From the NCBI RefSeq assembly GCF_001552215.1, contig NZ_BCQT01000011.1, forward strand, positions 248,001-312,000: a stretch of 64,000 nt of DNA. The letters are read 5' to 3'. Below, one piece after another: positions 52,977-63,934 of the stretch. Position numbers and translations under genes: made by a program. Within the stretch, counting starts at the first letter, position 1; each line of letters starts with the position of its first letter. The notes under the pieces were generated by a model. It did no database searches. It saw only the letters and a program-made list of their open reading frames with translations, and was not told the origin of the DNA. The stretch is from Actinomadura macra NBRC 14102 (GTDB lineage Bacteria > Actinomycetota > Actinomycetes > Streptosporangiales > Streptosporangiaceae).

Positions 52977-55658
52977 TCACCAGAGCACGAAAGCGAACCC
53001 GAGCGCGCTGTAGTTTCCGGGGGCCAGCCCCTGCCACAGCGGCTTGTAGGTGTCGTGGTTGGGTGAGTTGTGCTGGGCGTAGTAGATTCCGTACTGACTG
53101 GGGGCCGTGACCTGAGAAACGATCGATGCGTGGGTGAGGGTCTTCTTTGCTTTGCTCTCCCAGTACATCGAGTCGCCGACGGTCACCTCGTCGTACGTTT
53201 TCTCCCAGTAGACTCGGCCCTGGCTGCTGAAATGGCGATGGTTGTTCACCACTGCGGCCCAGGTGTACGAGTCCTTGCGCCAGAACAGCTTGACTTTTCG
53301 GTTCTCCCACCAGGCCTTGTCGCTCTCCCTGTCCCCATCGACCTCTTCGGCGCCTCCACCATGACGAATCGCTTTGGAGATGAAGTTGGTACAGTCTTGG
53401 CCGTATTCGTGCTCTTCTGTTGGCGCCTTCTCCGCGGCCCAGACCCCGATATTGCGGTTGTTGACCGGCCAGAGGCGGGCGGCAACGCGCTTCTTGGTCT
53501 CCGACACCTTGCCGCCGGTGCTGTTGAGGGGGAAGGACTGGTCTTTGCCCAACCCCTGAAGCTGCCGGGCCTGCTCGGCCGTGTAGGCGTTGACCCGCTC
53601 AATACCGATGATCGGGCCGTCGGCTCCCAGGGCCGCCACCGACTGCACCAGCGTCGGCGAAGCGTCAGCGGTCGAGCCGAGCTTGTCACTGGGCGGGAGG
53701 GTGAAGGTGAAGTCTCCAGTGCGAACGAAGGTGTTGGTGACACGCTTCTCTGCTCCGGTCCCATAGTCATTCGCGTAAACCGTCGTGCCGCGCAGGGTCG
53801 TACGCACCGTGACAGTTTGTTCGTTGGGGGAATAGCTCACTAAGGTGTCGACCGGATTCATCTGGGTGCTGACCTGGGCGGCATTGCCGGCTGCCCCGTA
53901 GGCACGGGTTGCGAGGAGCTGCTCCGCCTCGGTGTAGAGCACCGAGCGGAAGGTACCGCCCTGAGAACTGGTGCTGACAGCTTGCTCGGCGTCACTGTAT
54001 TTGCCCTCCAGCAGGCCCTCACGGCTCAGCGCGTACTGGCGCATGCCGTCAAGATAACGCTGCTGGCCACCGGGCACCGCCGCAGGTGTGAACACTTTGC
54101 TTTCAGCCCATTCACCGACGCCGTAGGCGGTCCGTGCGCGTACCCGGAACTTGTAGGACTTGGTGTTGTTCAATCCGGTGACCACGGCACGAAGATCCTT
54201 CACGCGGATTGTTCGCTCCGGGGTGTCGTAGGTGTCCAGGACCTGAAGCTCGTAATCTTGGACGACCTTCTGCTCCTCCGGTGCGTGCGCGCCGAGGTCG
54301 TCCGGAGGCGCCCAGACCGCGAGCGCACCGCCTTCTCCGGCTCGGGCGGAGATCTCCGGTACCTTACCCGGAGGGCCTGCGGCTAGGTACTCCAGGACCA
54401 CGGACATCTTCTCCGGCGCGCCATCAGCGCCGAACGCCACCGTGTCGGCGGCATTCTTGGCGGTCAAGGCCAGACTGGCTGCGGTGCTCGGGTTGTTCTG
54501 CCAGATGTTGGCGAGCCCACCGAGATCGATCCTCGCGTCGTCCAACGCAGACTCCCCGACCGGGTCCGGCAATGAACTCGCGAGAACGTCATGACCTGTG
54601 GGGTTGTCCGGCAGCGACGCCTTCACCTGGTGCGCCGCGACCTTGCCCGCGCCGGGACAACCGGGCGCACATGACGGCGTGCCGAGGTTCAGCTTCGCCG
54701 AGACGATTCTGGCTCTGGCGGGCAGGGCCGCCATGTTGACCTTGACCAGGGATATGAGTTCCTCAGCGCCGCTACCACCGACGCGGACCTGGGAACCCGG
54801 ATCAAGAGGACAAGGCTTGCCGGAGCAGGCATCCGCCGCCGATCTCCCAGTGGCGATGCTGAGCTTGTCCTTGCCCAGGGTCACGGTCTGGGGCGTGGGG
54901 GCGGACGGTGTGGCCGGAACGGTGAACCGTTTGTCGCCGAACGTCTCGTTGCACACCCACTCGACGCACGCCTGAAGCCGCCAGCGATAGGTCTTGCCCT
55001 CTTTCACGAAATTGTCCGGCAGGCGCAGCGAGACACGCGGGCTTTCGCTGGACGAGGCGATGCCCTCGGCGTATGGACGTGGCTCAACCGGATTTCCGGC
55101 TTCGTCGTACAGGAAGAATTTCCCCGTTACGGGCCGCCCGGAAGGGCGTGACACGACACCGGACAGAACCGGGTTCTCCGGGTCGATTCGGGGCGTGGAT
55201 CCTCGCGGTGTCAGTTCTGTCGGCGCCAGAGGCGCGTCCACGGTGAACTGCTTCCATCCGGACCATTCACTGGTGCTGGCGCCATCGGACGCGCGCACCC
55301 GGAACTTGAACACTCCGGGATTACGCAGGTTCCCGGTCACGACGGCCTTCGCTTCTTGACCTGAGGGAACCTTTTCGGCGGTGAAGGTATGCACCGCCTG
55401 GGTGGCTTCATCCAGGAGTTCGAAGGCGTAATTCAGTGCGTCGCCGTCCGGGTCTGTCGCCGTGGCCTTGAGGGTCGGCTTGTCGCTGAACACGACGGCG
55501 CCGCCGGTCGACTCCACTGGACCGGCTTTGAGTTTCACCGGTGTCTGCGGTGGACCTGCGGCCATCGCGGTGCCTGGAATCGCAACGAGCACCAGCAGGA
55601 AGCTCACGGTCGCCGCCAAGACGCCTAAGCCGCGAACTTTGTTGTTCGGGGGAGGCAT
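52977..55658 (-). CDS. Secreted fibronectin-like protein with C-terminal amidase-like (Amidase_6) domain
   Basis: 893 aa from ATG 55658 (GAGAAGAGG upstream; 55715 also open). A signal peptide ends at about GTAMAAG. Several fibronectin-III-like units follow (for example FKFRVRASDG and YKFRVRARTAYGVGEW) around a DNRLRE-like beta domain (IVSAKLNLGTPS). The last ~160 residues contain YGQDCTNFISKAIRHGG, THASIVSQV and YYAQHNS, matching the Cys-His architecture of Amidase_6/NlpC-P60-like domains. Likely a cell-wall-active or surface protein. It lies inside the tRNA-repeat-bounded interval; its GC content looks lower than its neighbours. Confidence 0.8.
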   Translation of the reverse strand: MPPPNNKVRGLGVLAATVSFLLVLVAIPGTAMAAGPPQTPVKLKAGPVESTGGAVVFSDKPTLKATATDPDGDALNYAFELLDEATQAVHTFTAEKVPSGQEAKAVVTGNLRNPGVFKFRVRASDGASTSEWSGWKQFTVDAPLAPTELTPRGSTPRIDPENPVLSGVVSRPSGRPVTGKFFLYDEAGNPVEPRPYAEGIASSSESPRVSLRLPDNFVKEGKTYRWRLQACVEWVCNETFGDKRFTVPATPSAPTPQTVTLGKDKLSIATGRSAADACSGKPCPLDPGSQVRVGGSGAEELISLVKVNMAALPARARIVSAKLNLGTPSCAPGCPGAGKVAAHQVKASLPDNPTGHDVLASSLPDPVGESALDDARIDLGGLANIWQNNPSTAASLALTAKNAADTVAFGADGAPEKMSVVLEYLAAGPPGKVPEISARAGEGGALAVWAPPDDLGAHAPEEQKVVQDYELQVLDTYDTPERTIRVKDLRAVVTGLNNTKSYKFRVRARTAYGVGEWAESKVFTPAAVPGGQQRYLDGMRQYALSREGLLEGKYSDAEQAVSTSSQGGTFRSVLYTEAEQLLATRAYGAAGNAAQVSTQMNPVDTLVSYSPNEQTVTVRTTLRGTTVYANDYGTGAEKRVTNTFVRTGDFTFTLPPSDKLGSTADASPTLVQSVAALGADGPIIGIERVNAYTAEQARQLQGLGKDQSFPLNSTGGKVSETKKRVAARLWPVNNRNIGVWAAEKAPTEEHEYGQDCTNFISKAIRHGGGAEEVDGDRESDKAWWENRKVKLFWRKDSYTWAAVVNNHRHFSSQGRVYWEKTYDEVTVGDSMYWESKAKKTLTHASIVSQVTAPSQYGIYYAQHNSPNHDTYKPLWQGLAPGNYSALGFAFVLW

Positions 55659-55702
55659 GCCTCTTCTCACTGAATTCTGGAATGTGGCTGACCCGGACGG
55701 AA

Positions 55703-55768
55703 TTAGACTTGCCATTGATTGAGTTTCCCTTCGGGTTGGTCCCTGAACACATGCGGTGTTGATGTCAT
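55703..55768 (-). CDS. Short upstream ORF (21 aa) with a perfect Shine-Dalgarno
   Basis: AGGAGG at 55784-55779 precedes ATG 55768 by ten bases. The frame encodes MTSTPHVFRDQPEGK plus six more residues and stops at TAA 55703, 44 bp before the ATG of the secreted protein. It could be a leader peptide that couples translation, or the SD may be a relic. No homologue is known to me. Confidence 0.4.
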   Translation of the reverse strand: MTSTPHVFRDQPEGKLNQWQV

Positions 55769-56467
55769 CTGTTTACAACCTCCTGTGCGGATCTCTTTTA
55801 TTTGTTTACTCATGCTGGCCACTGCATTGAGAGCAAGATCATGCCTTCCCAAGCTATGAAATTTTCATCATCCGAACAAGATGCTTCTCATACTCGAAGA
55901 TTGATTCAGCCATCTCACCCTTGATGACATGGCCAGTCATGGCGTGACCTAAACGGGTCAGAGTCTGTTGTAAACCGGAATGATCGGTCAAGCGTCGGTT
56001 GGTCGCGTCGGGTGCAAGGACCCGATGCATGCACTAATGCCTGGCCGATCCATGGCATTGGCTGAACGGGTTTCGTTGCCGCGTCCGACCAGGGTGTCGT
56101 CGGCTCCGATCACATCGTCAAGCGGTCCGTCCGGCCAAACGCCCGCCCCCGGGACGTCGGACGGCCACAACGCCGCTAAGCGTGGACGAGTGGGCGGGTC
56201 TGCCGCCGTTCGGTGAACGTGAGCCTTGGGCTCCCCGTCCTGTTCTTCGGTCGAAGGGCTAACTGGATAGCCCTCCGTATCGGCCACCGTGACAGGTCGA
56301 TCCGCAATGAGTTCTGCCTGGCTGTGGCTCCACAGGCGTTGTCGACGTCGAAGTCCGCGGCCTGTTGTTGTGGGTGGTGCCCGTGACCGAGGCCAGCCTC
56401 GGCCCGGCCCCACGCGTCTGGGGCGGCTGGTCCAAGGCGTGGTGTTTGGGCTGGTCAGGGGTTGTGT
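55769..56467. other. AT-richer intergenic stretch, no supported gene
   Basis: 55770-55980 is clearly AT-richer than the rest of the window and probably holds the promoter of the secreted protein. No ORF beyond that shows motifs; long minus-strand frames here are Pro/Arg-rich noise. Confidence 0.5.
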
Positions 56468-56498
56468 GCCCGGCAGGATTCGAACCCGCGACCGTCGG
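56468..56498. repeat. att copy B: partial 3' end of tRNA-Arg
   Basis: 31 bp identical to 56729-56759 of the intact tRNA gene. The preceding bases (TCAGGGGTTGTGT) also resemble those before copy A (TCAGGGTTTGCGT). It is probably an integration scar; the 4.05 kb between A and B could be one element. Confidence 0.75.
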
Positions 56499-56725
56499 CC
56501 TTCTGGTCTCCGCGAGGGGAGGGTGCGCTGGAGGTTCGGGAGCCCGTGCGTGGATGGGGTTTGCGCGGCCTGGGGGGTGGGGGTTGGCTGCGGGTGGTGG
56601 TCGAGGTGTTTGCGGAGGGTGATCGCGACCGGGTGCCGACTGTCGAGCGAACATCGAGCGAACACGGGGACATTCCGGGCGTGATCGAGTGATGCGTCTA
56701 CGGTAAAACCGCAGGTCAGAGGGGG

Positions 56726-56799
56726 CGCGCCCGGCAGGATTCGAACCCGCGACCGTCGGATTAGAAGTCCGATGCTCTGTCCAGCTGAGCTACGGGCGC
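56726..56799 (-). tRNA. tRNA-Arg (anticodon TCT)
   Basis: The minus strand folds as a cloverleaf: acceptor GCGCCCG/CGGGCGC, D arm TAGCTCAGCTGG, anticodon stem TCGGA/TCCGA with loop CTTCTAA (TCT), T loop GGTTCGAATCC, discriminator G. CCA is not encoded. Its 3' end is duplicated twice to the left. Confidence 0.93.
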
Positions 56800-56914
56800 T
56801 TGGCGGCCCGGCGGGGCGCCGGGACACAGTGTATGGGTGTGCGTGGCTGGGCTCCACATCTAAAACGGCCGTAACGGGCGGAGTGGGGGGTGGGGGGTCA
56901 TATCTTGGGGTGCT

Positions 56915-57703
56915 GTGGCGGTTGACAGTGAGGTGCCGCTCTCCGGCGGGGACGTGACGGAGGGCGTGGTGCGGGTCGGGGATACGGTGCGGAGGCCGTT
57001 GCGGGCGCATAGTCCGGCGGTGCACGGGTTGTTGCGGTATTTGGAGGGGGTGGGGTTCGAGGCGCCGCGGGTGCTCGGAGTGGACGGGCGGGGGCGGGAG
57101 GTCCTCAGTTGGGTGCCGGGGGAGGCGGGGCAGCGGCCGCTGGCGGCCCATGTGGTGACTGAGGGGGCGCTGGAGGGCGTTGGGGTGCTGTTGCGGCGGT
57201 ATCACGAGGCCGTCGCGGGTTATGAGGCTCCCGTCGGTGCGCCCTGGGACGTGGAGGCGTCGAATCTGGATGGGGCGCCGGAGATCATCGGGCACTGTGA
57301 TGTGACGCCGGAGAATGTGGTCTTTCGGGGTGGGCGGCCGGTGGCGTTGATCGATTTCGATCTGGCGCGGCCCACGACGCGGTTGTACGACGTGGTGACG
57401 GCGTTGCGGCATTGGGGGCCCATCGCGGATCCGGCGGATCGGGACGCGTTGTTGTATCGGGTGGATGTGGGGCGGCGGTTGCGGGTCTTCTGTGATGCGT
57501 ACGGGTTGGACCGGGAGATGCGGCGTGCGGTGCTGCCGGCGTCGCGGGTGCGGTTCGAGCGGTCGTATCGGGCCATGGAGGCGAGGGCTCGGGGTGGGGG
57601 TGGTTGGGCCCGGATCTGGCAGGGCGGGGCGGGGCCGCGGATTCGGCGGGCTCAGGATTGGATGGAGGGGCATTGGGATGAGCTTGATGCGTGTCTCTCC
57701 TGA
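56915..57703 (+). CDS. APH-family phosphotransferase
   Basis: 262 aa from GTG 56915. The kinase-like fold shows the catalytic loop IGHCDVTPENVVF (Asp and Asn) and the metal-binding IDFDLARP (usually DFG/DWE). Members phosphorylate aminoglycosides, homoserine, choline or other small alcohols; the substrate is not predictable here. Its 3' end overlaps cobD by 26 bp, so the two are probably one transcript. Confidence 0.8.
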   Translation: MAVDSEVPLSGGDVTEGVVRVGDTVRRPLRAHSPAVHGLLRYLEGVGFEAPRVLGVDGRGREVLSWVPGEAGQRPLAAHVVTEGALEGVGVLLRRYHEAVAGYEAPVGAPWDVEASNLDGAPEIIGHCDVTPENVVFRGGRPVALIDFDLARPTTRLYDVVTALRHWGPIADPADRDALLYRVDVGRRLRVFCDAYGLDREMRRAVLPASRVRFERSYRAMEARARGGGGWARIWQGGAGPRIRRAQDWMEGHWDELDACLS

Positions 57704-58598
57704 GGGACTGTTGTTGGGTGTCGCGCTGGACGCCCTGTTCGGGGACCCGCGGCGGGGGCATCCGGTCGCCGGGTTCGGGCGTGTCGCCTCGAGGTTCGAG
57801 GAGTCGGTCTATTCGGATTCGCGGGGGCGGGGGGTTCTGTACGTCGGGGTGTTGGTGGGGGGTGCTCTTGTTGGAGGGGTTGTCGTTGAGCGGGGTTTGC
57901 GGGGAGAGGTTTCGCGGGCTTTGGTGACCGGGGTTGTTACCTGGGCTGTATTGGGAGGGACTTCGCTGGGGCGCGAGGGCCGTCTTATGGCCTCCGCCTT
58001 GGAGCGGGGGGACGTGGCGGCCGCCAGGGCGCGGTTGTCTCATTTGTGTGCTCGGGACCCTGAGGGGCTCGGGAGTGCGGAGTTGGCCAGGGCCACGGTC
58101 GAGTCTTTGGCCGAGAACACCTCTGATGCGGCCATCGCGCCTTTGGTGTGGGGCGCGGTGGCGGGGATTCCGGGGCTGGTCGCCTATCGGGCCATCAATA
58201 CGTTGGACGCGATGGTGGGGTACCGGAATCCGCGGTATGAGCGGTTCGGGTGGGCTGCGGCGCGACTTGATGATGTGGCCAATTGGGTGCCGGCGAGGGT
58301 GACGGGGTTGCTGACCGTGGCGTGCTCGGGGAGCGGTGAGGCGTGGCGTGTTTTGCGGAGGGACGGCAGGAACCATCCGAGCCCTAATGCCGGACGGTGC
58401 GAGGCGGCGTTCGCGGGTGCTCTCGGGGTGAGGTTGGGCGGGGCCAATTCGTACGGGGGAGAGGTCGAGCGGCGTCCAGGGATGGGGGACGGGCGGGCGC
58501 CCGGAGTCGCGGACGTGCGGAGGGCCGTGCGGCTTTCGGCGAAGGTCGCCTTGGCGGCGGCAGGGCTGGCGGCGGTCGTGGCGTGGGGGCGGCGGTGA
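57678..58598 (+). CDS. cobD: Adenosylcobinamide-phosphate synthase (CobD/CbiB)
   Basis: 306 aa from ATG 57678, which has GGAGGGG upstream. Conserved CbiB features include ALDALFGDPRRGHPV at the start, ARATVESLAENTSDAAIAPL, and NTLDAMVGYRNPRYERFG. It is a membrane protein that attaches aminopropanol (or its phosphate) to cobyric acid in the late B12 pathway. The stop overlaps the GTG of cobQ (GTGA). Confidence 0.92.
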   Translation: MSLMRVSPEGLLLGVALDALFGDPRRGHPVAGFGRVASRFEESVYSDSRGRGVLYVGVLVGGALVGGVVVERGLRGEVSRALVTGVVTWAVLGGTSLGREGRLMASALERGDVAAARARLSHLCARDPEGLGSAELARATVESLAENTSDAAIAPLVWGAVAGIPGLVAYRAINTLDAMVGYRNPRYERFGWAAARLDDVANWVPARVTGLLTVACSGSGEAWRVLRRDGRNHPSPNAGRCEAAFAGALGVRLGGANSYGGEVERRPGMGDGRAPGVADVRRAVRLSAKVALAAAGLAAVVAWGRR

Positions 58599-60085
58599 GC
58601 GGGGCGCTGCTGGTGGCGGGGACGACGTCCGACGCTGGTAAGAGTGTCGTGACGGCGGGCTTGTGCCGCTGGCTGGCGAGGCGGGGAGTGAAGGTCGCGC
58701 CGTTCAAGGCGCAGAACATGTCCCTGAACTCGATGGTGACGGGGGACGGTGCCGAGATCGGGCGCGCGCAGTACATGCAGGCGCAGGCGGCGGGTGTGGA
58801 GGCTCGGGCCGTCATGAATCCCGTGCTGCTCAAGCCGGGTAGCGATCGGCGCAGTCAGGTCGTGGTTCTGGGACGGCCCGTGGCCGAAGTCGATGCTCTT
58901 CAGTACGGGGCGCACAAGCAATGGCTTGCGGGGGTTGTGCAGGACAGCCTTGCCGAATTGCGGGACGAGTTCGACGTGGTCGTGTGCGAGGGGGCCGGCA
59001 GTCCGGCGGAGATCAATCTGCGGGCCGGGGACATCGTGAACATGGGGTTGGCGCGGGCGGCGGACATTCCTGTGGTGGTCGTGGGGGACATCGATCGGGG
59101 TGGTGTCTTCGCGTCGCTGTACGGGACTGTCGCCTTGCTGGAAGAGGCGGATCAGGCGCTCATCGCGGGGTTCGTGATCAACAAGTTCCGGGGGGCGCGG
59201 GAACTGCTGGAGCCGGGACTGGAGCAGTTGCGGGCGCTCACCGGGCGGCCCGTTCTCGGTGTGCTGCCCTGGCAGTTGGGTTTGTATCTGGACTCTGAGG
59301 ACACCCTGGCATTGGACGCGCCCCGGCCGGGGGCGAGGAGTCCTTACGGGAGAGAGACGCTGCGGGTCGCGGTGGTGCGGTTCCCGCGGATCTCCAATTT
59401 CACGGATCTGGACGCGCTGGCCTGCGAGCCCGGTGTCGTGCTGCGCTATGCGGCCAGCGCGGGGGATCTGGCGGAGGCGGATCTCGTGATCCTGCCGGGC
59501 ACGCGCGCGACCGTGAGTGATCTGGCTTGGCTGCGTGAGCGGGGAATGGCCAGGGAGGTTCTGCGCAGGGCGCGAGACGGGTCGCCTGTCCTCGGGATCT
59601 GCGGCGGTTACCAGATGCTCGCCGGGGAGATCGACGACGATGTGGAGTCCAGGGAGGGAAGGGTGGACGGTCTCGGGCTTCTGCCGGCGAGCGTTGCGTT
59701 TGGGAAAGGCAAGGTGCTCGGGCGGCCGGAGGGGCGGGCCTATGGAGAGGACGTCCGGGCCTATGAGATCCATCACGGGGTCGTCACGGTGGAGGGCGGG
59801 GAGCCTTTTCTGGATGGGTGCCGTCAGGGGGCCGTATGGGGCACGACCTGGCATGGGGCGTTGGAAAATGATGGGTTCCGCCGCGCTTTCCTGAGGGACG
59901 TCGCGCATGAGGCGGGGCGTGACTTCACTCCCGCGCCGGATGTGGCGTTCCAGGCGCTGCGGGAGGCCACCTTGGACGCGCTCGGCGATCTCGTTGAGGA
60001 GCACCTCGATACCGACGCGGTGTGGCGGCTCATCGAGGGTGGGGCGCCCGGGGGGTTGCCGGTCATCCCGCCGGCCGGGGCCTGA
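58595..60085 (+). CDS. cobQ: Cobyric acid synthase
   Basis: 496 aa from GTG 58595. The dethiobiotin-synthetase-like N-domain has GTTSDAGKSVVTAGLCRW and FKAQNMSLNSMVT; the GATase C-domain has the nucleophile in ILGICGGYQMLAG and His in WHGALENDGF. It amidates adenosylcobyrinic a,c-diamide at four positions with glutamine and ATP. Coupled to cobD upstream. It converges on the OpuC operon with only 5 bp between stops. Confidence 0.95.
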   Translation: MSGALLVAGTTSDAGKSVVTAGLCRWLARRGVKVAPFKAQNMSLNSMVTGDGAEIGRAQYMQAQAAGVEARAVMNPVLLKPGSDRRSQVVVLGRPVAEVDALQYGAHKQWLAGVVQDSLAELRDEFDVVVCEGAGSPAEINLRAGDIVNMGLARAADIPVVVVGDIDRGGVFASLYGTVALLEEADQALIAGFVINKFRGARELLEPGLEQLRALTGRPVLGVLPWQLGLYLDSEDTLALDAPRPGARSPYGRETLRVAVVRFPRISNFTDLDALACEPGVVLRYAASAGDLAEADLVILPGTRATVSDLAWLRERGMAREVLRRARDGSPVLGICGGYQMLAGEIDDDVESREGRVDGLGLLPASVAFGKGKVLGRPEGRAYGEDVRAYEIHHGVVTVEGGEPFLDGCRQGAVWGTTWHGALENDGFRRAFLRDVAHEAGRDFTPAPDVAFQALREATLDALGDLVEEHLDTDAVWRLIEGGAPGGLPVIPPAGA

Positions 60086-60090
60086 CGCGG

Positions 60091-61083
60091 TCAGGTGACG
60101 AGGCCCTGGGCGCGCATCCAGTCGCGGGCGACGAAGGCGGGGTCCTCGCCTTCCACGTCGACCTTGCTGTTCAGCTCGCGCATCACGGTGGTCGTCAGTC
60201 TCGGGCTGATCTTGGCGAACAGGCCGGTCAGTTCGGGGTGCGCGCGGAGCACCGGCTCGCGGACGGTGATCGCCGGGTTGTAGTTGGGGAAGAAGTGCCG
60301 GCTGTCGGACAGGACGCTCAGGTCGAGCGCCTGGATGCGGCCGTCGGTGGTGGTGACCTCGCCGAACGTGCACCGGTCGTCGGTGATGGCCTGGTAGATG
60401 ACGCCTTCGGACATCTGCCGGACGTTGCCGGCGGGCACAGACGACCCGTAGGACAGCCCGTAGGCCTTCAGCATGCCGCGGAAGCCGTCGTTGCGGGCGA
60501 GGAACTCGGGTGCGACGCAGAACGTCCGCTGGCCGGTGGGGAGCTTGGCGATGTCGGTGAGGTCGCGCAGTCCGTACGTCGTGCGCGTCCTGGAAGTGAC
60601 GGCCATCGCGTAGGTGTTGTTGAACGGTGCGGGAGGCGGCAGCCAGACGATGTGGTTCGTCTTGAGGTCGAGGTCGCGGACGGCCTCGAACTGCTTCTGC
60701 GGGTCGACGATGGGGTCCTCGCGGCCGAGGTAGGTGATCCATCCGGTGCCGGTGTACTCCCAGCCGAGGTCGTTCTCGCCACTCGTGATCGATTTGCGGA
60801 AGGTGACGCTGCCCTGGGCGTTCGTGTGGTCCACCACGTCCGCTCCGGCGGCCTTCAGTGCCAGCACGGCGATCTTGCCGAGGATGAGCTGCTCGGTGAA
60901 CTCCTTGGAGGTGACGCGCAGCCTGGCGCCCTCCAGTCCCGGGATCGGCCGGATGCTGCCCGGCTCGACGGCGGGGATGAACGCCGAGGCGGGCTTCAGG
61001 CCGCAGGCGGCGAGCGTCGGCAGCAGGACGGAGAGCGCTACCGCGAGCAGCCTGCGTGGGGTCGGCGGAGTCCTGCGCGGCAT
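60091..61083 (-). CDS. Osmoprotectant (glycine betaine/choline) ABC binding lipoprotein, OpuCC-like
   Basis: 330 aa from ATG 61083. The signal peptide ends in lipobox LPTLAAC. The mature part reads LRVTSKEFTEQLILGKIAVL and GWEYTGTGWITYLGRED, typical of OpuAC/OpuBC quaternary-amine-binding proteins. It is the last gene of a four-gene operon; its ATG overlaps the permease stop. Confidence 0.88.
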   Translation of the reverse strand: MPRRTPPTPRRLLAVALSVLLPTLAACGLKPASAFIPAVEPGSIRPIPGLEGARLRVTSKEFTEQLILGKIAVLALKAAGADVVDHTNAQGSVTFRKSITSGENDLGWEYTGTGWITYLGREDPIVDPQKQFEAVRDLDLKTNHIVWLPPPAPFNNTYAMAVTSRTRTTYGLRDLTDIAKLPTGQRTFCVAPEFLARNDGFRGMLKAYGLSYGSSVPAGNVRQMSEGVIYQAITDDRCTFGEVTTTDGRIQALDLSVLSDSRHFFPNYNPAITVREPVLRAHPELTGLFAKISPRLTTTVMRELNSKVDVEGEDPAFVARDWMRAQGLVT

Positions 61084-61912
61084 CACAGCCCCTTCGGCGC
61101 CAGGAAGCGGGTCGCCATCCCGCCCAGCCAGTCGATCAGCAGGGCGAGCAGGGCGATGAGGATGCAGCCGGTCAGCAGGATCGGGGTGCGCTGGGTGCTG
61201 ACGCCGGTGGTGATCAGGTCGCCGAGCCCGCCGCCGCTGATGAAGGACGCGATGCTCGCCGTCCCCACCATCAGGACGAGGGTGGTGCGGATCCCGGCGA
61301 GGATCACGGGCGTGGCGAGCGGCAGTTCGACGCGGCCGAGCACCATCGCCGGGGACATCCCGATTCCGCGTCCGGCGTCGGTCAGCGTGGGATCGACCTG
61401 CTGGAGACCGACCATGGTGTTGCGCAGCGCGGGCAGCACCCCGTAGGCGACGAGCGCCACGACGGCCGTCCAGAAGCCGATGCCGATGATGACCGCGAGC
61501 AGCACCACGACGCCGATCGCCGGGGCGGACTGGCCGATGTTGGCCACCGCCAGCACGAGCGGCGTCACTGGACGGGCCCACACGCGGCTGAGCACGATAC
61601 CGAGCGGGATCGCGATCGCCAGCACGACCAGGGTGGACGCGACGGTCAGCTCGATGTGCTCCCACGTCTTCTGCCACACGTAGTGCGGCTTGAGGGTGCG
61701 CTCCTCGATGCTGTCGAGGTCGGAGTTCTCCACGTACAGCATCCAGGCGGCGCCGACGGCGACGACGACCAGCGGTTCGAGGAACGCGCGCCAGGAGCGG
61801 CTGGTGGGGGAGTGCAGGGCCGTGCGCGGCTCGTCGGGGCCGTGCGTGCCCGCGGCGCCGGCGGCACCCGGGGCGGGGTCGATCCGCGCGGACGGGTCGC
61901 GGGGCGGCGCGG

Positions 61913-61916
<4 letters not shown>
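61083..61916 (-). CDS. Osmoprotectant ABC permease (OpuCB/ProW-like)
   Basis: 277 aa. It is a BPD-type permease with the EAA region RNTMVGLQQVDPTLTDAGRGIGM and about six helices. The N-terminal cytoplasmic ~45 residues are Ala/Pro-rich and the first periplasmic loop is about 35 residues. Its ATG overlaps the ATPase stop (4 bp). Confidence 0.88.
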
Positions 61917-63134
<1,218 letters not shown>

Positions 63135-63142
<8 letters not shown>

Positions 63143-63803
63143 GGATGCCTCTCGGGGTCGTCAAGCGGCCGACGAGCATGAAGCAGCCGTCGAAGATCAG
63201 GGCGAGCAGGACGATGCCGAGCGTCCCGGCGAGGGTCATGTTGATCGCGTTGGCGCCGCCGAGCCGGGCCAGCCCGGAGAAGATCTGCTCGCCGAGGCCG
63301 GGGCCGTTCACGTAGGCGGCGATGGCGCCGATGCCCATGGCGAGCTGGGTGCTGACGCGGACACCGGTGAGGATGACCGGCCAGGCGAGCGGCAGCTCGA
63401 TCCGTAACAGGATCGCGGTGCGGGTCATGCCGATGCCGCGTGCGGCGTCCACAAGGGTGCGATCGACCCCGGACAGCCCGACGATCGTGTTCCGGAGGAT
63501 GGGCAGGAGCGAGTACAGCGTCAGCGCCACCACGCTGGGCGCCACCCCTAACCCGAGCGGGGTGATGAGCAGGCCGAGCAGCGCCAGCGAGGGGACCGTG
63601 AACAGGACCCCGGCGGTGCTGGTGGCGAACGCGGACATCCGCTCGCTCCGGTAGACCGCGATGCCGATGAGCACGCCGATCACCAGCGCGACCAGGACGG
63701 TCTGGAACACCATGCTGGCGTGCTGCCAGGTCTCGAAGACGAGCCGTTCGCGGCGGCTGTCGAGGTATTCCCAGAAGCTCACGGTTCCCTCCAGGGAGGT
63801 CAT
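63135..63803 (-). CDS. Osmoprotectant ABC permease (OpuCD-like)
   Basis: 222 aa from ATG 63803; the frame is open to 63920, but the upstream part has no membrane features. The EAA region RNTIVGLSGVDRTLVDAARGIGM is nearly the same as in the partner permease. First gene of the leftward operon. Confidence 0.88.
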
Positions 63804-63934
63804 TACCCCCGGTCCACCATGGATCACACATGCACAGGTCAGGGATCCGGCGGGCGCACCCGCGTCGGCGGTAGGGTGATCCACTCCGGAAGGCGCGCGG
63901 AAGGCCGTGTGGAGAGGCATAGGAGGAACGTCCC

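Noticed and set aside
56400..56700. Several ORFs crossing the att copies and tRNA (tails such as GRGFESCRAHNP or GRIRTRDRR)
   Set aside because: These are well-known artefacts of translating tRNA genes and their partial copies; they have no conserved protein family.
57300..58376. Minus-strand Pro/Arg/His-rich ORFs over the APH and cobD genes
   Set aside because: Shadow frames of strongly coding plus-strand genes.
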